Positions 1-5,792 of a DNA stretch of 5,792 nt are shown here, piece by piece (position 1 is the stretch's first letter; each line of letters begins with the position of its first letter). Source of the stretch: Clostridiaceae bacterium (GTDB taxonomy: Bacteria; Bacillota; Clostridia; Saccharofermentanales; DTU023). The position numbers and the translations under genes were made by a program. The notes below the pieces were generated by a model that searched no databases, was not told the DNA's origin, and saw nothing but the letters and a program-made list of their open reading frames with translations. The stretch covers positions 1 to 5,792 of the forward strand of contig JAAYEX010000280.1 in the NCBI GenBank assembly GCA_012728535.1, written 5' to 3'.

Positions 1-405
1 CATTTGGACTATCTTAAACAGCAACTGCTGTCAGAAATAAAACGACTACCTCGTGAAGCAAGTAATAAGCTACTTCCCCTCCAACATCGTTTGAGCAGGC
101 CATTAGAGCAAAGGCTGGCCCGCGAAAGTAACAAAGTTGACCTGATCAGAGCGGGGTTGGACAATCTTGTAAGAACCCAAGTTGCCGGGAAACGCGCACG
201 CTTTGAGCGTCTGCTGGCCAGCCTGGATGCCTTATCGCCTCTGTCAATCCTGGCACGGGGCTACAACCTCACATATTCAAAGGATAATCACTTGGTAAGC
301 TCCGTTGCTGAAGTGAGAACCGGAGCCGAAATATCTGTATTTTTAAATGATGGCAGCTTGCTTTGTGATGTACGTGAAATAGTACTGCATACAAAAGAAG
401 CATAA
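1..405 (+). CDS. xseA: Exodeoxyribonuclease VII large subunit, C-terminal part (5' end outside window)
   Basis: This is the last 134 residues of the large subunit of exonuclease VII, which with XseB degrades single-stranded DNA to oligonucleotides in the cytoplasm and takes part in repair. The reading frame is open from base 1, so the TTG at 4 is an internal leucine codon and not a start. Visible residues 1-75 are charged, helical, coiled-coil-like sequence, as expected of the long helical arm that binds XseB subunits. They lead into LDALSPLSILARGYNLTY (75-92), which matches the LSPL..LxRGY signature near the XseA C-terminus. A short beta-rich tail follows, with TGAEISVFLNDGSL and then CDV. 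Full-length XseA is usually about 400 residues, so roughly two thirds, including the N-terminal OB-fold and the catalytic core, lies upstream. The xseB start is 42 bases after the stop. The identification rests on the RGY motif plus context and is secure. Confidence 0.93.
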   Translation, partial: HLDYLKQQLLSEIKRLPREASNKLLPLQHRLSRPLEQRLARESNKVDLIRAGLDNLVRTQVAGKRARFERLLASLDALSPLSILARGYNLTYSKDNHLVSSVAEVRTGAEISVFLNDGSLLCDVREIVLHTKEA

Positions 406-435
406 ACAATGTATGCATCTGCTACAGAGAGTATT

Positions 436-441
436 AAGGAG
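436..441 (+). promoter_or_regulatory. Ribosome binding site of xseB (decides the start)
   Basis: AAGGAG lies six bases before the ATG at 448. The earlier in-frame ATG at 409, four bases after the xseA stop, is preceded by CATAAACA, with no purine-rich Shine-Dalgarno sequence. The site therefore favours 448 as the start. Confidence 0.8.
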
Positions 442-447
442 TATAAA

Positions 448-765
448 ATGCAAGAAGAACAATTTGATTTTGAAAATTGGATGAAAGATGTATCCGAAAA
501 AAATGAGCCGAATGATAAAAGTGATCCGATTGTAGAAGATGAGAAAAGCTATGAGGAAAAAGTTGCCCGTCTGGAGGAAATTGTTTCACTCCTGGAAAGA
601 GGAGAGGTCTCTTTGGAGAAGTCGATGGAGCTTTTTCAGGAAGGTGTAGTACTTTCTAATCTCTGCGCCAGGCAATTAAGCCAGGTTGAAAGCACTATCG
701 AGAAGTTAATGGAAAGTGGTGCCACCATCGATTTCTCAGCAACAGATGACAATGAAATCAGCTGA
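448..765 (+). CDS. xseB: Exodeoxyribonuclease VII small subunit
   Basis: XseB is the small helical-hairpin subunit of exonuclease VII; several copies wrap the helical arm of XseA, which lies immediately upstream. From the chosen start the protein has 105 residues. The family core spans about residues 34-86: SYEEKVARLEEIV, LLERGEVSLEKSMELFQEGV, then a second helix with CARQLSQVES. This is the usual pattern LExIVxxLExGxxxLExSxxLxxEG. The family is normally about 70-85 residues, and the excess here is mainly an N-terminal extension of about 33 residues. That extension is strongly acidic (12 Asp/Glu against 4 Lys) and looks disordered, with FDFENW near its start. A longer reading from the ATG at 409 would add 13 residues but has no ribosome binding site. 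It lies between xseA and ispA (14 bases to the latter) in the same operon. Function is certain from the core and context; the role of the extension is unknown. Confidence 0.95.
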   Translation: MQEEQFDFENWMKDVSEKNEPNDKSDPIVEDEKSYEEKVARLEEIVSLLERGEVSLEKSMELFQEGVVLSNLCARQLSQVESTIEKLMESGATIDFSATDDNEIS

Positions 766-779
766 TTCAGGGAGCCCGA

Positions 780-1673
780 ATGACCACATACTTTAATCAA
801 AAACAGTTCGAAGATGAACTGAGGCTGCGTTTCGAAAAAACGCAGCTCGATATTAAGGACCGTGTTTTTGAAGCAGCTGCATATTCTCTTTTCTCCGGTG
901 GAAAACGCCTACGCCCGAATCTGCTGCAAATGGCATATCAACTGTTTACTGATGCAGACATAAACTTGTGTCGTCCATTTCAGTTCGCTATTGAAATGAT
1001 TCATAGCTATTCTCTGATTCATGATGATCTACCAGCCATGGACAATGACAATTTACGTCGTGGTAAGCCCTCCTGCCACATTGCATTTGGTGAGGCTACA
1101 GCGATACTTGCCGGAGATTTGCTCCTTAATTCTGCCTATGAAATCATGGCGGAGACATGTTTGGCCAATATCGACAAACGATATCTATCTGCAATGATTG
1201 TCATTGCGGCCGCCTCAGGTGGCAGAGGAATGATCTTGGGTCAATCGCGCGATTTAGCTTTCGAAGAGAAAAATTCCGTTACAGCTGCAGAGATCGAAGA
1301 TATGCAGATGCTTAAAACTTCAGCATTGATCAGAGCTGCTTTGCTTGCCGGCGGCATACTTGGCGGTTGCAATTCGAAAGAACAGGATTTAATCTATCAG
1401 TTTGGCAGTAAATTAGGTTTGTCCTTCCAAATTAGGGACGATTTGCTGGATGCTATAGCTAATGCTGAGGATTTGGGAAAATCGACAGGTAAGGACGAAC
1501 GTGACAATAAAAAAACTTATGTAACAGTCCTGGGAATTGATAGAGCAATACAACGTCTTGCGGAGCTTAGCAAAGAAGCTAAGGCAATTCTCTTAAAGCT
1601 GGAAAAGTTGAGTGGAATAGATACATCCGAACTAAGAATGCTGACTGATCAACTTGAAACAAGGCAGATGTAA
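780..1673 (+). CDS. ispA: Farnesyl diphosphate synthase-type polyprenyl synthetase
   Basis: This is a cytoplasmic class I prenyltransferase that condenses DMAPP/GPP with IPP, most likely giving farnesyl diphosphate (C15) for undecaprenyl and quinone precursors. At 297 residues it has the usual IspA length. Visible motifs are SGGKRLRP (39-46), which binds IPP; the first Asp-rich motif DDLPAMD (Asp82, Asp83, Asp88), followed by LRRGKPS; KT at 179-180; and the second Asp-rich motif FQIRDDLLD (216-224). The first motif has the two-residue insertion of bacterial FPP synthases, and Tyr77 sits five residues before it; both features limit chain length, so C15 is favoured over C20 or longer (inference from known family rules). 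Two motifs deviate slightly: GQSRDLAFE where GQALDL is usual, and KTSAL where KTGAL is usual. AGGGAG (769-774) lies five bases before the ATG. The stop overlaps the dxs start by one base, suggesting coupling to the enzyme that opens the same pathway. Confidence 0.95.
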   Translation: MTTYFNQKQFEDELRLRFEKTQLDIKDRVFEAAAYSLFSGGKRLRPNLLQMAYQLFTDADINLCRPFQFAIEMIHSYSLIHDDLPAMDNDNLRRGKPSCHIAFGEATAILAGDLLLNSAYEIMAETCLANIDKRYLSAMIVIAAASGGRGMILGQSRDLAFEEKNSVTAAEIEDMQMLKTSALIRAALLAGGILGGCNSKEQDLIYQFGSKLGLSFQIRDDLLDAIANAEDLGKSTGKDERDNKKTYVTVLGIDRAIQRLAELSKEAKAILLKLEKLSGIDTSELRMLTDQLETRQM

Positions 1674-3580
1674 TGAACTCAGAATACCCTTTACTAGATT
1701 CTTTAATTTTGCCACAGGGTGTGGCAGACCTTTCTTATGAAGAAAAATATTTGCTGGCAGAAGAACTGCGCTCTTTAATTATAAAAGTGACCTCTGAAAA
1801 TGGTGGACATCTAGCTTCGAATCTTGGCGTTATAGAACTCGTCATCGCCTTGCTTTCTCTGATAAACAGCGAAGATGACAAAGTGATTTTTGACGTTGGA
1901 CACCAGTCTTATGCCTGGAAAATACTTACTGACCGTTATAGGCAATTTTATACCCTTCGTCAGAAAGACGGGCTCTCAGGTTTCCCCAAAATTGAAGAAA
2001 GCCCATACGATGCATTTGGCACCGGACATAGCAGTACTTCAATTTCTGCAGCTGTAGGATACTCTCGTGCCTTGAGAACCTTAGGCAAAAAAGGAAAAGC
2101 AATTGCGTTAATCGGAGATGGCGCTCTATCTGGAGGTATGGCTTTTGAGGCGATGAATGACGCTGTCCAATCCAATGAGCCTATTCTTGTAATTCTAAAT
2201 GATAATCAAATGTCGATCGATGAGTGCGTAGGTGGGATGACGCGATATCTTGAGCAATTGCGTGTCAGGCCATCTTACCTGAGTTTTAAAACGCGCTGGG
2301 AAGAGCGACTTAACAAGTTGAAGATTATCGGACCACCTTTACTCAGAATCTTGGCAAAGCTTAAATACAAAACGCGCTCCTGGCACAAAGAAAGAGGTAT
2401 TCCTTTTGAGCAGATCGGCTTTCGTTATTATGGACCGATAGACGGTCATGATATAGAAGGGCTGGAAAGACATATTAACGCAGCGCAATCAGTGCGCGGG
2501 CCTGCAATTCTTCACGTAATCACCAAGAAGGGGATGGGATATGCCATGGCAGAGACTGAGCCCACCCGCTATCATGGAGTTTCGCCCTTCCCCATGCAGT
2601 ATGGACTTTCAGATAAAGATCCCCAAGATCAGAAAACATTTTCCGATGTTTTTGGAAACGCCATGCTGACGTTAGCTGATCGTGATAAGAAAGTTGTTGC
2701 TATAACAGCTGCCATGGCCCAGGGTACCGGCTTGTGTTCTTTCAAAAATCGTTATCCCGATCGTTTCTATGATGTAGGTATTGCTGAACAGCATGCCCTG
2801 ACTCTTGCTGCAGGTCTTGCTGCGGGTGGAGCTAAACCTGTTGTTGCTTTGTATAGTACTTTTTTGCAGCGCGGAATGGATCAGTTGATTCATGATATTT
2901 GTCTGCAAAAGCTTCCTGTCATAATCGCGGTAGACCGGGCAGGTCTGGTCAGCTCTGACGGTCCGACTCATCAGGGCCTTTTTGATCTGAGCATGACACT
3001 TAACCTTCCCAATCTTGCTATTATGGCGCCTGCAACTGCCATAGACCTTGAGCGCAGCCTCTTATACGCTCATGAATATAAAGGACCGGTGATGATTCGC
3101 TATCCACGCGATCTGGCCTCGACAGTAGATTTAATTTCGCTGGATGAAGCGATGCCGGAGCCGAAGTCACTAGATGATTTGCAGAAAATAAGGCATGTGC
3201 GGTCCGGTTCGGATCTAACTGTTTTAGCTGTCGGCCCAATGATATTGCAAGTGCTTTTAGCCATTGACAGTTACATTGGAACAGACTATTCAATTGATTT
3301 ATATTCAGCACTAACTATAAAGCCATTAGATACTGACATTGTGTTAAAATCTACAAAGAAGACAGGAAAATTACTTGTGGGTGAGTATGGTTGTCTAAAC
3401 AATGGTTTCGGGCCAAATGTAATATCAGAGTTATGCGAACTGCAACCCGGAATAATTATTAAGGCTATCGGGGTAAAAGATGTACTCCGGGGGCAGGCAA
3501 CACGTGCTGAACTATTCCAGGCTGAGGGATTGGATCCTGAAGGTCTGGCTCAAAGTATCATGAAAATAATAGGCAGATGA
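1673..3580 (+). CDS. dxs: 1-deoxy-D-xylulose-5-phosphate synthase
   Basis: Dxs condenses pyruvate and glyceraldehyde 3-phosphate, with loss of CO2, to 1-deoxy-D-xylulose 5-phosphate. This is the entry step of the MEP isoprenoid pathway and also feeds thiamine and pyridoxal synthesis. At 635 residues it is full length. Domain I carries GGHLASNLG (His46), DVGHQSYAW (His77), GTGHSSTS (His119) and the thiamine diphosphate/Mg motif GDGALSGG (Asp149) through LNDN (Asn178). GPIDGHD is at 254-260 and YHGVSPF at 300-306. Domain II has GIAEQHA with Glu372, the residue expected to activate the cofactor, STFLQRGMDQ (Arg400) and DRAGLVSSDGPTHQG (Asp429, His433). The C-terminal domain (from about 510) is transketolase-like but diverges at its glycine-rich motif, EYGCLNNGFGP (571-581), and RYPRD at 476-480 replaces the usual RYPRG. 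All expected active-site residues are present, so activity is expected. Translation starts at an ATG inside the ispA stop (TAATG), with AAGG (1661-1664) eight bases upstream. Confidence 0.97.
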   Translation: MNSEYPLLDSLILPQGVADLSYEEKYLLAEELRSLIIKVTSENGGHLASNLGVIELVIALLSLINSEDDKVIFDVGHQSYAWKILTDRYRQFYTLRQKDGLSGFPKIEESPYDAFGTGHSSTSISAAVGYSRALRTLGKKGKAIALIGDGALSGGMAFEAMNDAVQSNEPILVILNDNQMSIDECVGGMTRYLEQLRVRPSYLSFKTRWEERLNKLKIIGPPLLRILAKLKYKTRSWHKERGIPFEQIGFRYYGPIDGHDIEGLERHINAAQSVRGPAILHVITKKGMGYAMAETEPTRYHGVSPFPMQYGLSDKDPQDQKTFSDVFGNAMLTLADRDKKVVAITAAMAQGTGLCSFKNRYPDRFYDVGIAEQHALTLAAGLAAGGAKPVVALYSTFLQRGMDQLIHDICLQKLPVIIAVDRAGLVSSDGPTHQGLFDLSMTLNLPNLAIMAPATAIDLERSLLYAHEYKGPVMIRYPRDLASTVDLISLDEAMPEPKSLDDLQKIRHVRSGSDLTVLAVGPMILQVLLAIDSYIGTDYSIDLYSALTIKPLDTDIVLKSTKKTGKLLVGEYGCLNNGFGPNVISELCELQPGIIIKAIGVKDVLRGQATRAELFQAEGLDPEGLAQSIMKIIGR

Positions 3581-3645
3581 GCCCTACCTGAAAGGTATGG
3601 CCGGATACAGAACGAAAACTTTGCTGAAATAAGAGGAGGACTGAA
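3581..3645 (+). other. dxs-nadK intergenic gap with a weak hairpin; tlyA absent
   Basis: These 65 bases are the longest non-coding stretch in the window. They hold a small inverted repeat, CC-TACCT-GAA-AGGTA-T-GG (3583-3600), with a 5-bp stem, a three-base loop and a bulged T. No run of T follows, so it does not look like a rho-independent terminator. No -35/-10 pair is evident. The segment ends in the strong nadK ribosome binding site. In many Clostridia tlyA (an rRNA 2'-O-methyltransferase of the hemolysin A family) sits at this position; nothing resembling it remains here. Confidence 0.5.
3634..3639 (+). promoter_or_regulatory. Ribosome binding site of nadK (supports a TTG start)
   Basis: A perfect AGGAGG, inside AAGAGGAGGA, lies six bases before TTG at 3646. 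It is the strongest Shine-Dalgarno sequence in the window. It probably compensates for the weaker TTG initiation codon and allows initiation independent of dxs across the 65-base gap. Confidence 0.85.
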
Positions 3646-4512
3646 TTGCGTATTGCGCTTTATCCAAATTCATCGCGCGATGATAATTTATCCATCACAC
3701 GCCGGCTAATAGCTCTTATCGCTTCTTATGGAGCGACAGCTGTTTTAGAAGATGATCTGGCTCCGGAAATATCAGAGACTCAAGGTCTTGAGCGTGCCTC
3801 TTATAATTCTTGTGACATTATCATTTGTCTGGGAGGTGATGGCACCTTCATCTCGGCAGTTCACCATGAGAGTGCATATAATTTGCCCATAACCGGAGTA
3901 AACCTGGGTCAGGTTGGGTTTTTGCCCGAAATTGACGTAGAAATGCTGGAAGAAGCTGTTCAGCGCCTGGTCAGCAAACAATACAGTATTGAAAACCGTG
4001 TAATGCTTGATGTTAGCTGTTATGACTCTGAAGGAAAACGGTTTGCCCATGACCATGCGATAAATGATGTAGTTCTTGCCCGGGGCGGATGCCCGCGTAT
4101 AGTAACTATTGACCTTGAAATTGAGAATGTGCCGGTGGAGAGCATACCGGGGGACGGCATAATCGTTTCTACACCTACAGGATCTACAGCATACTCCATG
4201 TCTGCTGGAGGGCCTATTGTACATCCGACCATGGATCTTTTATTGATTACGCCCATATGTCCTCATACACTGCACAACCGCACCTATATAGCTGATGCTG
4301 ACACTACCGTTTCATTGAGGCTTCAGCAATATCCGACCTGTGCGATATTATCTGTGGATGGGCGTTCACATTATGACATCTATCATAATGACCGTGTTGA
4401 AGTAGCTTGCTCCAGGCATGCTTTTCAATTTATACGGATCTGGGAAGATAAGTTTTTTCAAATACTGCCGGAAAAGATACAAAAAAGGGGGTTAGTCAAT
4501 GAAACCATCTAA
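3646..4512 (+). CDS. nadK: NAD kinase
   Basis: NadK phosphorylates NAD to NADP using ATP or polyphosphate and is the only route to NADP in most bacteria; it is a cytoplasmic oligomer. The 288 residues match the family length. Visible motifs are CLGGDGTFI with GGDGT at 63-67, NLGQVGFL (86-93), the NE/D motif as Asn140-Asp141 in INDVVLARG, PGDG (168-171), the glycine-rich STPTGSTAYSMSAGGP (175-190), TPICPH (202-207) and VDGR (237-240). Asp in place of Glu at the second position of NE/D is a known family variant, so the active site looks intact. The start is TTG: the first in-frame ATG would be codon 100, beyond GGDGT, and a perfect AGGAGG precedes the TTG. The last 14 bases overlap argR in another frame, which suggests translational coupling. 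NADPH from this enzyme's product is used by the MEP pathway begun by the upstream dxs (inference about the grouping). Confidence 0.97.
   Translation: MRIALYPNSSRDDNLSITRRLIALIASYGATAVLEDDLAPEISETQGLERASYNSCDIIICLGGDGTFISAVHHESAYNLPITGVNLGQVGFLPEIDVEMLEEAVQRLVSKQYSIENRVMLDVSCYDSEGKRFAHDHAINDVVLARGGCPRIVTIDLEIENVPVESIPGDGIIVSTPTGSTAYSMSAGGPIVHPTMDLLLITPICPHTLHNRTYIADADTTVSLRLQQYPTCAILSVDGRSHYDIYHNDRVEVACSRHAFQFIRIWEDKFFQILPEKIQKRGLVNETI
4485..4491 (+). promoter_or_regulatory. Ribosome binding site of argR, inside the nadK 3' end
   Basis: AAGGGGG lies seven bases before the argR ATG at 4499 and within the last codons of nadK. Ribosomes finishing nadK would pass over it, consistent with coupled translation. 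Confidence 0.7.
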
Positions 4513-4987
4513 AACACAGCGTCAGTCACGAATCCTAAAAATCGTACGTGAACAAAGCATTGAGACTCAATCTGAGTTAGTGGAAGCTTTATTAGCAACG
4601 GGCATGACTTTTACTCAGGCAACAGTTTCACGTGACATTAAGGAACTGGGTATTGTTAAGGTAGCAACCGGTGATGGCAAGTCAAAATATGTTGCCATGA
4701 AGCATAGCGGGGAAGTTGCTGCAGGACGTCTTATGAATGTCTTTAGCGAAGCTGTTATTTCGATAAATACAGCAGGTGCCTTTGTCATTCTTAAAACATT
4801 GCCGGGTACTGCCCAGGCGGCGGCTTCAGCTCTTGATTCAATGCATATCGATGATATTCTTGGCACTCTTGCTGGTGACGATACAATATTCATAGCTACT
4901 GACAGTGTCGATATCGCTGATTTTCTGCGTTTAAAATTGATTGGTTTGTCTACAGGTGACCTCCATCCCGATCGTAGGTACAGCTGA
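4499..4987 (+). CDS. argR: Arginine repressor ArgR/AhrC
   Basis: ArgR is the hexameric, arginine-binding transcription factor that represses arginine synthesis and, in Bacillota, often activates arginine catabolism. The 162 residues show the standard two domains. The N-terminal winged helix-turn-helix (about 5-70) contains TQSELVEALLATG and the recognition helix TQATVSRDIKELG with Ser44-Arg45, followed by IVKV. The C-terminal oligomerisation and arginine-binding domain (about 80-150) contains NTAGAFVILKTLPGTAQAAA and the hallmark GTLAGDDTIFIA, in which Asp127 and Asp128 are the expected arginine contacts. The tail after about residue 150 (STGDLHPDRRYS) is somewhat longer than usual and unremarkable. 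Family proteins are normally about 150 residues. In this conserved cluster argR travels next to recN and is not near arg genes here. No clear ARG box was found in the window, so autoregulation is not supported by what can be seen. Confidence 0.96.
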   Translation: MKPSKTQRQSRILKIVREQSIETQSELVEALLATGMTFTQATVSRDIKELGIVKVATGDGKSKYVAMKHSGEVAAGRLMNVFSEAVISINTAGAFVILKTLPGTAQAAASALDSMHIDDILGTLAGDDTIFIATDSVDIADFLRLKLIGLSTGDLHPDRRYS

Positions 4988-4992
4988 TATTG

Positions 4993-5792
4993 ATGCTGCT
5001 CTTACGCGTTGAAATTCATGATTTTGCATTAGTAGAGGAGCTCGTCATCGAGCCGGCTGACGGTTTTACTGTGCTTACAGGTGAGACCGGAGCCGGAAAA
5101 TCCATCCTTATTGATGCCTTCGAGTTTTTATCCGGCACACGTAGTGACCGTAATATGGTGCGAACTGATTGCGATGAGGCCAGGGTGGAAGCTCTATTTC
5201 AATCTGAGGACAACGAAGAACTTCTAATTTTCAGAAGTCTGAATGCATCCGGACGCAGTTACGCGAAAATTAACGGCGAACTTGTTACTATACGCAGTCT
5301 GCGGGATAAAATGAAGGATGTTTTGGCTATACATGGGCAAAACGATCAACAAGCAATATTTGATGACTCCCTGCATCGTGAACTAGTTGATGCCTATGCG
5401 GGTGACGAAGCTGAGAGTTTGTGTGCTGATTATCTTACTTTACTGCAGGATTTGCTTGAGATAGACGAGGACATCCTCCGTTTAGGTGAGTCGCCTGAGC
5501 AACGTGCGTCCAGGCAAGATTTCCTTTCATACCAGATTGAAGAAATAGAATCAGCTAACCTTCAGCCTTCTGAAGAAGAAGAATTGCTTAAACGTGCCAA
5601 AACTCTACAGGCTTTGCAATCTTTAGCAGAACATCTCAATACCGGCCTGACAGCTTTGTCCGCAGAAAATGATCTAGGTGCACTCAGTTTAATCAGACAT
5701 GCGAGAAAAGCTTTACAGGAAGCTGCCCGATACAGCAGCAAGTGTAAACAATTGGCTGAGGAACTGGAAAGTATTGAAGGCGATGTCGACGA
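4993..5792 (+). CDS. recN: DNA repair protein RecN, N-terminal part (3' end outside window)
   Basis: RecN is an SMC-like ATPase that acts early in double-strand break repair, holding DNA ends or sister molecules together. The frame is open from the ATG to the right edge, giving 266 residues of a protein usually near 550-570. The start MLLLRVEIHDFALVEELVIE matches the family's N-terminal strand. The Walker A motif GETGAGKS is at 30-37, followed by ILIDAFEFLSG. Next come SGRSYAKINGELVT (about 86-99) and AIHGQNDQQ (112-120), equivalent to the usual IHGQHxxQ, then HRELVDAYAG. From about residue 145 the sequence is acidic and helical, including DFLSYQIEEIESANL (176-190), the beginning of the coiled-coil arm. 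The signature, Walker B and distal parts lie beyond the window. The ATG is five bases after the argR stop. Only a weak TAGGT (4975-4979) precedes it, so coupling to argR termination is likely. TTG at 4990 is an alternative in-frame start one codon earlier. Confidence 0.97.
   Translation, partial: MLLLRVEIHDFALVEELVIEPADGFTVLTGETGAGKSILIDAFEFLSGTRSDRNMVRTDCDEARVEALFQSEDNEELLIFRSLNASGRSYAKINGELVTIRSLRDKMKDVLAIHGQNDQQAIFDDSLHRELVDAYAGDEAESLCADYLTLLQDLLEIDEDILRLGESPEQRASRQDFLSYQIEEIESANLQPSEEEELLKRAKTLQALQSLAEHLNTGLTALSAENDLGALSLIRHARKALQEAARYSSKCKQLAEELESIEGDVD

Noticed and set aside
138..166. TTGACC with GACAAT 17 bases later inside xseA
   Set aside because: The -10 lacks the key first T, and the site lies in the conserved coding helix of xseA.
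409..447. Upstream in-frame ATG as the xseB start, giving 118 residues
   Set aside because: No ribosome binding site precedes it, the 13 added residues match nothing in the family, and AAGGAG with ideal spacing precedes the ATG at 448.
1960..2175. Minus-strand open frame of 71 codons within dxs
   Set aside because: It lies wholly opposite a conserved coding region, has no recognisable motif, and is explained by codon composition of dxs.
3264..3292. Consensus -35 TTGACA in dxs followed at 17 bases by TATTCA
   Set aside because: The -10 matches only three of six positions and there is no extended -10; a lone TTGACA in coding sequence is not enough.
2672..3311. Two minus-strand open frames (2672-2971 and 3021-3311) opposite dxs
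   Set aside because: The sense strand carries the conserved Dxs active-site motifs; the antisense translations are Ser/Cys/Asn-rich and featureless.
3583..3600. Inverted repeat TACCT/AGGTA as a transcription terminator
   Set aside because: The stem is only five base pairs plus two beyond a bulge, with no T-run after it.
3642..3656. TGAATTGCGTATTGC at the nadK start as an ArgR operator (ARG box)
   Set aside because: Only the left half matches the TGAATnnnnATTCA palindrome; the right half is off in spacing and sequence. The CATGAATATAAA at 3071 is likewise a single half-site.
3772..4256. Overlapping minus-strand open frames opposite nadK, the longer one 150 codons
   Set aside because: The + strand encodes every NadK motif across this region, and the antisense products show no domain or start signals.
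4615..4893. Minus-strand open frame of 92 codons opposite argR
   Set aside because: It is an antisense shadow of the ArgR coding region, with no supporting motif.

Overview
The window is a stretch of ordinary bacterial housekeeping chromosome. It holds seven genes, all on the + strand and tightly packed: the 3' part of xseA, then xseB, ispA, dxs, nadK, argR and the 5' part of recN. This gene order is the well-known Bacillota (Firmicutes) cluster, and the order with both xseAB and nadK is most typical of Clostridia. Strong AAGGAG/AGGAGG ribosome binding sites, a TTG start on nadK and GC content that looks mid-40s by eye all fit that reading. Genus or family cannot be resolved from this sequence alone.

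Layout: positions 1-405 carry the C-terminal third of the exonuclease VII large subunit. The small subunit follows, with its probable start at 448 rather than at the earlier ATG at 409. IspA (780-1673) and Dxs (1673-3580) overlap by one base (TAATG). A 65-base gap (3581-3645) is the longest untranslated stretch and the place where related clusters usually carry tlyA. NadK (3646-4512) overlaps ArgR (4499-4987) by 14 bases. RecN starts five bases after ArgR ends and runs off the right edge.

Functionally the cluster joins DNA repair (exonuclease VII, RecN), precursor supply for isoprenoids (Dxs makes DXP, IspA elongates IPP/DMAPP, very likely to farnesyl diphosphate), NADP supply (NadK; NADPH is used by the enzyme after Dxs in the MEP pathway) and arginine-responsive regulation (ArgR). 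The near-absence of spacers and the overlaps suggest one polycistronic transcript with translational coupling. No convincing promoter, rho-independent terminator, operator, RNA gene, repeat array, mobile element or CRISPR was seen.

I found no undescribed system here. The points worth a second look are modest: the missing tlyA, an acidic N-terminal extension on XseB, unusual residues in otherwise conserved motifs of IspA and of the Dxs C-terminal domain, and a weak candidate internal promoter inside dxs.
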